From Colimorpha sp045597945 (lineage in GTDB: Bacteria; Bacteroidota; Bacteroidia; Bacteroidales; P3), in assembly GCA_045597945.1 (NCBI GenBank), contig JAZLLD010000098.1:1-12986 (forward strand): a DNA stretch of 12,986 nt, written 5' to 3'. Below are positions 1 to 6,644 of this stretch, one piece after another. The notes under the pieces are model-generated. The model had not been told where the DNA came from and did no database searches. It saw nothing but the letters and a program-made list of their open reading frames with translations. Position numbers and translations under genes: made by a program. Position 1 is the first letter of the stretch, and every line of letters starts with the position of its first letter.

Positions 1-1
1 G

Positions 2-298
2 ATGCGCAGCATGAAGGTGGTGCTGGACGGCATGGACGAGGACACCCTGCTCTACAGCCTGGTGTCGTCCGACGGCTTCGCCAGCGTGGAGGGCAAGCTC
101 GGCAGCACCCGCGCACTGACCGGCGGCATCGTGTGGGTCCATTCCCGCGCCACCCAGTCTGGCACCCTCGTGAGCACCCAGCGTTTCGTAGTCAACAACC
201 CCATCCTCACCCAGTTCCAGGGCGAAGCGGCCCTCAACAAGGCCATCACCACCTACGGCGGCCTCAGCGGCGAGCAGTACTTGACCCCGGCAGCGTGA
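2..298 (+). CDS. 3' end of an unrecognised gene (C-terminal ~98 residues)
   Basis: The frame is open from the left edge to a TGA at 296-298. The first visible Met codons (2 and 11) are probably internal, so this is annotated as a partial gene. The visible part is hydrophilic, without membrane segments or cysteines. It is rich in Thr, Ser, Val and Gly and looks mixed beta/alpha, with a conserved-looking stretch around VHSRATQSGTLVSTQRFVVN. It ends in LTPAA. I do not recognise the family. The next gene is a small two-helix membrane protein on the same strand, 110 bases downstream. In Bacteroidales, small proteins of that kind often sit near prophage-like or cell-wall hydrolase genes, so a phage-derived origin is possible but unproven. 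Confidence is for a real coding region, not for a function. Confidence 0.6.
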   Translation: MRSMKVVLDGMDEDTLLYSLVSSDGFASVEGKLGSTRALTGGIVWVHSRATQSGTLVSTQRFVVNNPILTQFQGEAALNKAITTYGGLSGEQYLTPAA

Positions 299-300
299 AG

Positions 301-408
301 AATTAATAATTATTAATTATTAATTAAGAGTTAAGAGGTGGGGCGGAAGCCAAATGACGGCAGCCGCCCCACTCTACACTCTACAATCTACATTCTACAA
401 TCTAAAAC
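301..408. repeat. Heptameric-repeat intergenic element around a GC-rich stem (element A), terminator-like
   Basis: The left arm (303-337) reads as consecutive 7-base units such as TTATTAA and TTAAGAG. The right arm (371-407) reads as units such as ACTCTAC and AATCTAC. Between them is a stem formed by 338-351 (GTGGGGCGGAAGCC) and 359-372 (GGCAGCCGCCCCAC), with two mismatches and a 7-base loop. It follows the stop codon at 298 directly and ends at the ATG at 409. It may act as a terminator, but no classic T-tract follows the stem. Confidence 0.6.
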
Positions 409-660
409 ATGAAACAATCTTCATCTAAAAGACTGGGCCGCTGGGCATACTGTGTTACCCTGGTCATAGCTATGGGGCTCTTTGTTGGGGGCTTCTTCGT
501 GCCGCCGATGGGCGAGGTGCATCCCTCGGTGCTCTACGCCGGCGGAATGCTGATGCTCTTCACCACCATCTACCTCTTCGTAGTCAGCCGGACAAACATC
601 TCCCTCTCCGCCGACCTCGACGACAAACAAATCAACCTCAACGCAACGCAAAACGAGTAG
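409..660 (+). CDS. Small two-helix membrane protein, holin-like in shape
   Basis: This 83-residue protein has a basic N terminus (KRLGR near residues 8-11), a first hydrophobic helix at about residues 13-31, a short turn with VPPMGEVHPS, a second helix at about 40-60, and an acidic, polar tail (SADLDDKQINLN). The tight hairpin topology, small size and polar tail resemble small holin-like proteins common in Bacteroidales prophage-like clusters. This is a similarity of shape and of the GFFVPPMG motif that I recall, not a database match. ATG at 409 is the only sensible start; no strong Shine-Dalgarno is visible, as usual for the group. It lies on the + strand and converges on the KAP-WG gene at 755, with inverted-repeat element B between them. 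Function unknown. Confidence 0.65.
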   Translation: MKQSSSKRLGRWAYCVTLVIAMGLFVGGFFVPPMGEVHPSVLYAGGMLMLFTTIYLFVVSRTNISLSADLDDKQINLNATQNE

Positions 661-669
661 TGAAGTAGT

Positions 670-739
670 GAATTGTGAATAGTGAATAGAGGGGCGGCAG
701 CCAAATATCGGCTGCCGCCCCACTCATAATTCATAATTC
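670..739. terminator. Long imperfect hairpin between convergent genes (element B), probable bidirectional terminator
   Basis: A perfect 12-base-pair GC stem joins 691-702 (GGGGCGGCAGCC) to 710-721 (GGCTGCCGCCCC) around a 7-base loop AAATATC. The pairing continues outward through AT-rich 7-base repeats: units such as GTGAATA on the left (670-690) face units such as ATTCATA on the right (722-739), giving arms of about 30 bases with few mismatches and a 3-base offset. It lies between the stop of the + strand small membrane protein (660) and the stop of the - strand KAP-WG gene (755), the expected place for a two-way terminator. Confidence 0.65.
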
Positions 740-754
740 AAAAATCATAATTCA

Positions 755-3121
755 TCACACCCTCTTTCCTTCCTTGTCAACCCGGAACTGTTTTCCATCC
801 TTCTCAATCCACGCACGACCGTTGGAAAACGACCATGCATAATCATACTCAAACGGGATTTCCTCTGTGCCATTCTCATCAACATATCCCCATTTCCCAC
901 CTTTCTTAACTGCGGCAAGTCCTTCGGAAAACACCCCTGCAAAATCATACTCAATCGGGATTTGCACTTCGCCATTCTTATCAACAAAGCCATATTTCTC
1001 ACCTTTATTAACTTTGGCAAGGCCTTCGGAAAACTTCCCTGCATCATCATACTCAATCGGGACTTTCACTGTGCCAACCTTATCCACAAATCCCCATTTC
1101 CCACCTTTCTTAACTCGGGCAAGGCCTTCGGAAAACGAACCGATATCATCATATTCACACGGAACTTTTACCACACCAGCCTTGTCAACATATCCATATT
1201 TCCCACCTTTCTTAACTAGAGCAAGGCCTTCGGAAAAATCCAATTCCTCAATTTCCAGAATATCGCAGACAATGAAGTATTTGCCGACGCGGGGGTCGTC
1301 ATCGGAAAGGTTGTCAATTGGGAAGTACTTGAAATATCGAAATAGCTTCTTGATGAAATTAGGTTCTTCTTCCCACTCGCTAATCTTAGCTCTGATTTCA
1401 TTATAATTCAGGTTCCCAGTGAGCAATGACCACGCCTTGTCTACAACTGTGGTATTTTCCGCAGACACCTCGTTGAAATATTGAAAGAAATACAAGCTAT
1501 TGTTGATGCCATACCAGGATTCGTCAGTTTGCTCAACAACTTTTGGCGGGAAAAGGGTCTGCACGAGATTCCAGAGGATATTATCGGCTTTCACCCTTGT
1601 CCCATAAAACTCATCTTGCTTGACAGTTAACACCAGCTGACCTTGATGTTTATCGAATGACTCTTCCTGGGCGATGATATCAAAAGCATTGGGGTCAGCA
1701 TAGTGGAGGAGGGAGAGAAGAAAGTAGTCGCGGAAACTATATTTATCCGATAAGTTCATCAGAATGAAGCGAAAGTTAAATCCATTGACAAAGCGTTTGG
1801 CGTCGCGCATGGTGGGGAGACAGTGCTTGGTGTAGGCTTCCATCCCCTTGTCGGACCGGCATCGGTCAGATTCTGGCTGCTTAAGTCGGCTGAAGACATT
1901 CTCACACACAAACTCCCAGATGGCGTTGGGTCTCTGCCGGGGCAGGTAGAACTCGACTTCGGCGAACTTGTCGGAGAAGTTGTCGGTTGCGCCCATGGTG
2001 GCCTCTACCTTGGTCTTGTCCATGGCCAGGAGGAAGACGAGGCTGTTGAACTTGGCGTTGAAGCCTACGAGGCGGAAGATCTGCTCCAGCTCCTGGCGGT
2101 CGAGGCGGTCGACATCGTCGATGAAGACCACGATGCGGCGGTGGAGGTTCTGGATGGCATGGTTGATGCGGTCGCGGGCCTCCTCCTGCGAGATGCTAAA
2201 GAGGGTGGTGACGAATTTGGAGTACTTGCTGTCAACCACGCCGAGCAGCTCCTTGTAGTGGCGGAAATAGCGCGGGAAGCCGGAGCGGTAGTCGCTGAGT
2301 TGGTCCTCCAGCTGGTCGAAGAAGGCGGACTGGATGAGCTCGGGCCGCTCGCACTTCATGGGCTCGAAACGGACAAAGAGATATTGATTCTCATCCAGCA
2401 TTGACTCCAACACATTGATATGAGATGTCTTGCCCGAGCCCCAGGCACCCGTGACGGCAATGGTGCCGGTATGGTCGAGGGGGAAGCTATCGATCAGTTT
2501 TTGCAGCTGTTTGATATAGGCTATTTCTATGGCTAAGTCTTCATTATCTTTACCGATAGGGGTATCGAGGACAAGGAATGAGTCTTCGTATGCCGCTTTC
2601 TTCTCCGCCTCCAGCCTACGATATTCGCTGTGGTTGAGGAAGAAGAAAATCAAAGGGAGCCCGAGCCAGAGGGCGGTGGTGCCGAGGACTAAGAGGCAGA
2701 AGCCGGCGACCGTGGCGACGGTCTGCCACCGATGCATCTGCCAGAAGGGGAAGGCAAAGGCCAGGTAGAGGCCGAGGCCCAAGAGGATGAAGGACAGGAA
2801 GACGGAGCGAGGGTCGGCGGTGGAGTGATGCCGGAAGCGCTCGCAGATCTTGACCCCGACGCCAAGGGCGACGGCACCCATGGCAGCCCACAGACCCCAA
2901 AGCCCCAGGCTGGAATGGCAGAGGCCGACGAAGGTGCGCTTGGCGAGGGCGGTCAGCATCTCCTGCTGTGCGGACAGCACCACGACCAGCACAAGCACGG
3001 CCATGACCAACCAGAAGTTCTGCCGGAGCCATTTCCAGATGTAGTTGAGGAGAGTGCGGAACGAGGACTTTTCCTGCTTGTTCTGCGGGGTATTATTGGG
3101 GGTATGTTGTTGCTCTGCCAT
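755..3121 (-). CDS. Membrane-anchored KAP-family P-loop NTPase with C-terminal WG repeats (copy 1)
   Basis: The protein has 788 residues. About four hydrophobic segments lie at residues 35-52, 70-92, 106-124 and 136-162. The NTPase core follows: Walker A GAWGSGKT at 225-232, Walker B VVFIDDVDRL at 331-340, FLLAMDKTK near 363-371, and MRDAKRFVN at 438-446, which is typical of KAP NTPases. A helical region leads into WG repeats from about 630: four full 34-residue units (EGLAxVKKGGKWGFVDKxG...EYD) and one degenerate final unit. KAP NTPases are often membrane-linked, and PifA of plasmid F, a member, mediates phage exclusion. WG repeats are predicted beta-rich modules, possibly for ligand or protein recognition. 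I infer an inner-membrane NTPase with a cytoplasmic sensor or effector array. The start is fixed by similarity to copy 2 (MAxQQHTxNNTPQ) and by a TATCTTTG box about 30 bases upstream. Physiological role unknown. Confidence 0.9.
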   Translation of the reverse strand: MAEQQHTPNNTPQNKQEKSSFRTLLNYIWKWLRQNFWLVMAVLVLVVVLSAQQEMLTALAKRTFVGLCHSSLGLWGLWAAMGAVALGVGVKICERFRHHSTADPRSVFLSFILLGLGLYLAFAFPFWQMHRWQTVATVAGFCLLVLGTTALWLGLPLIFFFLNHSEYRRLEAEKKAAYEDSFLVLDTPIGKDNEDLAIEIAYIKQLQKLIDSFPLDHTGTIAVTGAWGSGKTSHINVLESMLDENQYLFVRFEPMKCERPELIQSAFFDQLEDQLSDYRSGFPRYFRHYKELLGVVDSKYSKFVTTLFSISQEEARDRINHAIQNLHRRIVVFIDDVDRLDRQELEQIFRLVGFNAKFNSLVFLLAMDKTKVEATMGATDNFSDKFAEVEFYLPRQRPNAIWEFVCENVFSRLKQPESDRCRSDKGMEAYTKHCLPTMRDAKRFVNGFNFRFILMNLSDKYSFRDYFLLSLLHYADPNAFDIIAQEESFDKHQGQLVLTVKQDEFYGTRVKADNILWNLVQTLFPPKVVEQTDESWYGINNSLYFFQYFNEVSAENTTVVDKAWSLLTGNLNYNEIRAKISEWEEEPNFIKKLFRYFKYFPIDNLSDDDPRVGKYFIVCDILEIEELDFSEGLALVKKGGKYGYVDKAGVVKVPCEYDDIGSFSEGLARVKKGGKWGFVDKVGTVKVPIEYDDAGKFSEGLAKVNKGEKYGFVDKNGEVQIPIEYDFAGVFSEGLAAVKKGGKWGYVDENGTEEIPFEYDYAWSFSNGRAWIEKDGKQFRVDKEGKRV

Positions 3122-3318
3122 AGTAGTCTATTGATGGGATTTGCGGATGCAAAGATACGAAGATATTTTTATGTAATATATAAAAATTGTTCTTTAACGC
3201 GAATTATCGTGAATTATCCGAAAATTTTTCATGAATTAATTTATTGCGGAACAGCAACTTACACCACCCCAACTTTATCTTCAGCCAGCCACCCCCGGCT
3301 CATAATTCATAAATCAAT
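3122..3318 (-). promoter_or_regulatory. Leader and promoter of KAP-WG copy 1, near-identical to that of copy 2
   Basis: On the - strand a Bacteroidota -7 box TATCTTTG occupies 3150-3157, giving a short 5' UTR before the ATG at 3121. No good TTTG -33 box is visible. Farther upstream, GAATTATC occurs at 3201-3208 and 3211-3218, and GAATTAA at 3233-3239. The spacings of 10 and 22 bases are about one and two helical turns. The stretch 3122-3283 matches 5683-5844 with about five mismatches and no indels by eye. This suggests shared regulation of the two genes. Confidence 0.6.
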
Positions 3319-3417
3319 GGGTGGAGAGTGATGAGTGATGTGTGATGAGTGAATAGAGGGGCGGAAGCCATTCAATTCACTATTCACAATTCACTATTCA
3401 TCACTCATAATTCATTA
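3319..3417. repeat. Heptameric-repeat intergenic element (element C) with a half GC stem
   Basis: The left arm (about 3324-3357) is made of 7-base units such as GAGAGTG, ATGAGTG and ATGTGTG. It is followed by GGGGCGGAAGCC at 3358-3369, the same GC half-site as in elements A and B but without its partner. The right arm (about 3370-3417) has units such as ACTATTC, ACAATTC and ATAATTC, which are complementary in character to the left arm. It fills the gap between the stop of KAP-WG copy 2 (3418) and the leader of copy 1. Confidence 0.6.
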
Positions 3418-5682
3418 TTAATCAACTTTCTTTCCTTCCTTGTCGATATAGAACTCTTCTCTATCCTTCTCAACCTCCGCACGACCGTTGGAAAACGACC
3501 ATGCATCATCATACTCAAACGGAATTTGCACTGCGCCAGTCTTATCAACAAAGCCCCATTTCCCACCTTTCTCAACTGCGGCAAGGCCTTCGGAAAACGC
3601 CCATGCATGATCATACTCAATCGAGACTTTCACTGCGCCAGCCTGATCAATAAATCCCCATTTTCCACCTTTCTTAACTCGGGCAAGGCCTTCGGAAAAC
3701 GGCCATGCATGATCATACTCAATCGGGATTTTCACTGCGCCAGCCTTATCAATAAATCCATATTTCCCACCTTTCTTAACTAGGGCCAGGCCTTCTTGGA
3801 AATCAAACTTTTCAATACCGAGAATATCGCGGACGATGAAGTATTTGCCGACGCGGGGATCGTCGGACGGAAGATTGTTAATTGGGAAGTGCTTGAAACA
3901 TCTAACCAACTTAGCTTTGAAATCAGACGCCGTATCCAACGTCTCTATATGGGATTTGATTTGGTCGTAAGTCGTATTTTTGTCGAGCAACGACCACGCA
4001 TAGTCAAGAACGGAATTGGTCACCATGGTCACCTCGTTGAAATAGGAAAAGTAATAATCCTTGTTGTTGATGCCATACCAGTATTTGTCTGTCTGTACAT
4101 CAACTTTTTTTGATGGGAACAGTTCCTGCGCAAGATTCCAAAGGATATTATCGATTTTCGCCCTTATCCCATGAAACTCATCTTGCTTGGCAGGTAGGTT
4201 CAACTGATCATCATCTTTTTTGAACGACTCTTCTCGAGCGAGAATATCAAAAGCCTCACGATCGGCATAATGGAGGAGCGAGAGGAGGAAGTAATCGCGG
4301 AAAATGTATCTTTCCGACATGTACATGTGAGTGCAACGGAGGGAGAAGCTGTTGACGAAACGCTTGGCATCCCGCAAGGTGGGGAGGCAGTGGCGGACGA
4401 ATGGCTTGAGACTGGAGTCGTTCTCGAAGTCGTACGACTGTTCCATTTCAGACCCTTCCACATTAATGTTCCTTACAAGGAAATTCCAAACGGCATCGGG
4501 GCTTTGCACAGGGAGGTAGAACTCGGTTTCGGCGAACTTGTCGGAGAAGTTGTCGGTTGAGCCCATGGTTGCCTCTACCTTGGTCTTGTCCATGGCCAGG
4601 AGGAAGACGAGGTTGTTGAACTTGGCGTTGAAACGGACGAGGCGGAAGATCTGCACCAGCTCGTCGCGCTCCAGGCGGTCGACATCGTCGATGAAGACCA
4701 CGATGCGGCGGTGGAGGCTTTGGATGGCACGCTGGATGCGGACGAACTCTTCCTCCTGAGTGATGCTAAAGAGGGTGGTGACGAAACCCAGGTACTTATT
4801 GTCCACGGCACCAATCAGCTCTTTGTAGAGTCGGAAATGGCGGGCAAAGCCGGTGCGGTACTGGCTGAGGGCGGCCTCCAGCTGATCGAGGAAGGCGGAC
4901 TGGATGAGCTCGGGCCGCTCGCACCGCATGGGCTCGAAGGTGAGGAAGATGAATTCATCTTTATAATCATCAGACTTCAATTCTTCTTCCAACATCTTGA
5001 CAAAGGAGGACTTGCCCGCACCCCAGGAACCCGTGATGGCGATGCTGCCGGTATGACCGAGGCGGATGCCCCGAATGCGCTTGATAAGTTCTTGGACATA
5101 AGGTTTAAGTCCGAGGACGTCCTTCTCTGAGTCGGCAACTGGCTCGTCATCAATATATCCAATTTCTTGAGATAGTGCTTCGGACTTCTTCTCCAGTTGG
5201 TTGTTCATTCTCTTATTGCCCAAGAAATACATCAACGGCTGGATGAAGCAGAGCCACCACAGCAGAATCATGGCCAGCCAAAGAGTGACCTTGAAAGGCG
5301 TGGGCAGAGGATTGTCCTGGGGGGTCACACAGAGAGTGAAGAAAAAGAGTGCAGAGGCAAAGAGTGCGGCATACACGGTGCGGGAGTCGGCATTGGACAT
5401 ATTTTTGTCACGACTGTTAATCCGATAAATAAGGATGACAAACAAAAGGCCGAAGGTAATCCAGACAAGAGGATAGCCCCATGTGGACTTACCTAGGTAG
5501 TATACGGCACTACCTACCCATTTGACATACTCATCCTCGTAGTAGGACATGAAAAGGAGCACGGCGGGGATAGCCAGGACGAGGAGCACGTTGGACTCGA
5601 TCCACTCACAGGTGTATTTGACAAGGGTGCGAAAGGGAGGCTCTTGAGGGGTATTATTGGATGTATGTTGTTGCTTTGCCAT
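3418..5682 (-). CDS. Membrane-anchored KAP-family P-loop NTPase with C-terminal WG repeats (copy 2)
   Basis: This 754-residue paralogue has the same architecture as the gene downstream of it. Hydrophobic segments lie at about residues 30-47, 68-87, 103-120 and 131-154. Walker A GSWGAGKS is at 218-225, Walker B VVFIDDVDRL at 327-336, and LRDAKRFVN at 436-444. Three full 34-residue WG repeats start near 629 and end in one degenerate unit (NGRAEVEKD...). Between about residues 248 and 400 the two proteins are estimated by eye at 75-80% identical, and the first 13 residues nearly match. The membrane region (about 30-190) is barely alignable. The role is inferred as for copy 1: an inner-membrane NTPase with a WG sensor or effector tail. 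The two genes are in tandem on the - strand, but each has its own leader and promoter-like box and they are separated by element C, so they are probably separate transcription units. Being paralogues, they could also form hetero-oligomers. Confidence 0.9.
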   Translation of the reverse strand: MAKQQHTSNNTPQEPPFRTLVKYTCEWIESNVLLVLAIPAVLLFMSYYEDEYVKWVGSAVYYLGKSTWGYPLVWITFGLLFVILIYRINSRDKNMSNADSRTVYAALFASALFFFTLCVTPQDNPLPTPFKVTLWLAMILLWWLCFIQPLMYFLGNKRMNNQLEKKSEALSQEIGYIDDEPVADSEKDVLGLKPYVQELIKRIRGIRLGHTGSIAITGSWGAGKSSFVKMLEEELKSDDYKDEFIFLTFEPMRCERPELIQSAFLDQLEAALSQYRTGFARHFRLYKELIGAVDNKYLGFVTTLFSITQEEEFVRIQRAIQSLHRRIVVFIDDVDRLERDELVQIFRLVRFNAKFNNLVFLLAMDKTKVEATMGSTDNFSDKFAETEFYLPVQSPDAVWNFLVRNINVEGSEMEQSYDFENDSSLKPFVRHCLPTLRDAKRFVNSFSLRCTHMYMSERYIFRDYFLLSLLHYADREAFDILAREESFKKDDDQLNLPAKQDEFHGIRAKIDNILWNLAQELFPSKKVDVQTDKYWYGINNKDYYFSYFNEVTMVTNSVLDYAWSLLDKNTTYDQIKSHIETLDTASDFKAKLVRCFKHFPINNLPSDDPRVGKYFIVRDILGIEKFDFQEGLALVKKGGKYGFIDKAGAVKIPIEYDHAWPFSEGLARVKKGGKWGFIDQAGAVKVSIEYDHAWAFSEGLAAVEKGGKWGFVDKTGAVQIPFEYDDAWSFSNGRAEVEKDREEFYIDKEGKKVD

Positions 5683-5885
5683 AGTAGTCTTTTGATGGGA
5701 TTTGCGGATGCAAAGATACGAAGATATTTTTATGTAATATATAAAAATTGTTCTTTAACGCGAATTATCGTGAATTATCCAAAAATTTTTCGTGAATTAA
5801 TTTATTGCGAAATAGCAACTTACACCACCCCAACTTTATCTTCAACCATCCAGCTCCCGCCCCGGCTCATAATTCATAAATCAAT
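5683..5885 (-). promoter_or_regulatory. Leader and promoter of KAP-WG copy 2
   Basis: A - strand TATCTTTG box lies at 5711-5718. The upstream repeats GAATTATC at 5762-5769 and 5772-5779 and GAATTAA at 5794-5800 have the same spacing as in copy 1. No clear -33 box is seen. The near-identity to 3122-3283 extends, with small indels, through the AT-rich stretch up to about 5914. Confidence 0.6.
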
Positions 5886-5953
5886 GAGTGGAGAGTGATG
5901 TGTGATGAGTGAATAGTGGGCTACCGCACAGATCACTCTTCACTGACCACTGA
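5886..5953. repeat. Heptameric-repeat intergenic element (element D)
   Basis: Five 7-base units (such as GAGTGGA, GAGTGAT, GTGTGAT) fill 5886-5920. A short centre, CTACCGCACA, follows, and then a facing arm (about 5931-5953) with units such as ACTCTTC and ACTGACC. The left arm matches the left arm of element C up to GAATAG, after which the two sequences differ, which marks the end of the duplicated block. Confidence 0.5.
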
Positions 5954-5958
5954 TTTTC

Positions 5959-6126
5959 AAAACGCAAAGAACGCAAAGGGCTAAGATTAGCAACGTTTTT
6001 TTTGCTTCGGTCGCAAAGTGCGCAACGATTGTCTTGCAAGCAAGACGGCTGCCGCCCATGAGCTTGCCCCAAGCTCAGCTTTGCGCTCTTTGCCCTCTGC
6101 GTAGAAATATTATTTCCTTTGCGTTT
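5959..6126. repeat. CGCAAAG-type intergenic repeat, copy 1
   Basis: The unit opens with AACGCAAAG twice in a row and closes with CTTTGCGTTT, so its ends are inverted. Inside are a T-run, GTCTTGCAAGCAAGAC (an inverted pair), a CGGCTGCCGCCC word, and GAGCTTGCCCCAAGCTC (a hairpin). No open frame of credible composition is present. A near copy follows 182 bases later. Short words of the CTTTGCG / CGCAAAG type are widespread intergenic repeats in several phyla; their function is unknown. Confidence 0.75.
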
Positions 6127-6140
6127 CCACTTATTATTTC

Positions 6141-6313
6141 AAAACGCAAAGAACGCAAAGGGCTAAGATTAGCAACGTTTTTTTGCTTCGGTTGCAAAGT
6201 GAGCAATGATTGTCTTGCAAGAAAGACGGCTGCCGCCCATGAGCTTGCCCCAAGCTCAAAATCTTTGCGCTCTTTGACCTCTGCGTAGAAATATTCATAT
6301 TTCCTTTGCGTTT
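6141..6313. repeat. CGCAAAG-type intergenic repeat, copy 2
   Basis: This is a near-identical second copy of the 5959-6126 unit in the same orientation. It differs by a few substitutions and by short insertions (around 6258-6263 and 6294-6299). It retains the inverted ends, the GCAAG hairpin and the GAGCTTGCCCCAAGCTC hairpin. Confidence 0.75.
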
Positions 6314-6578
6314 TTGAAGCATCCTGCTGTCGGTTGATTTACATGAGGTTAGGAACATTGACAGAGTTGGCGAATATTATTTAATCTGCTATTTTTCAGT
6401 CATTTGCACGAGTATTGATACTTAGGATGGGCGTAGAGGGGGCGAAATTTGGAAAATTTGGTGTGCTGCGAGGGGGAATTGGGGAGGTTTTGGCGGGAGG
6501 GATGAAAAAAAGTTCGTTTTTTATATTGGTGATTTTCAGCGGATAGGATTTTTATTGTGGGAAATAATGAAAAAATAT
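6314..6578. other. AT-rich intergenic stretch without a recognisable gene
   Basis: I see no credible coding region in this ~265-base gap upstream of the tRNA. It has runs of A and T and some purine-rich tracts (GAGGGGG, GGGAGGG). The short open frame on the - strand at 6400-6612 is Ser, Pro, Gln and Lys rich, overlaps the tRNA promoter and is not convincing. Confidence 0.5.
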
Positions 6579-6609
6579 TTTGGTAGTTCGAAAAAAGTGC
6601 GTATCTTTG
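6579..6609 (+). promoter_or_regulatory. Bacteroidota-type promoter for tRNA-Glu
   Basis: TTTG at 6579-6582 and TATCTTTG at 6602-6609 are separated by 19 bases. This matches the TTTG-N19-21-TAnnTTTG pattern of the Bacteroidota primary sigma factor. The tRNA begins 35 bases after the -7 box. It is the cleanest promoter in the window. Confidence 0.8.
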
Positions 6610-6644
6610 CACCCGAAATCAAGAGAGATTTCGCCACAAGAAAT

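Noticed and set aside
867..1406. + strand frames with internal repeats opposite the WG arrays
   Set aside because: The periodicity comes from the WG repeats on the - strand; the + strand peptide repeats (FPTFLNSGKAFGK type) are their antisense translation.
1823..2404. + strand open frame of 193 codons inside KAP-WG copy 1
   Set aside because: It is opposite the NTPase core. Its acidic, Val/Leu/Glu-rich composition is the mirror of the KAP coding strand; the same kind of frame appears opposite copy 2.
745..5682. CRISPR array suggested by regular ~102-base spacing
   Set aside because: The regular units are in-frame WG protein repeats inside open reading frames, without spacers.
5959..6313. 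Insertion sequence remnant
   Set aside because: There is no transposase fragment and no clear target-site duplication; the two copies fit a short non-coding repeat family better.
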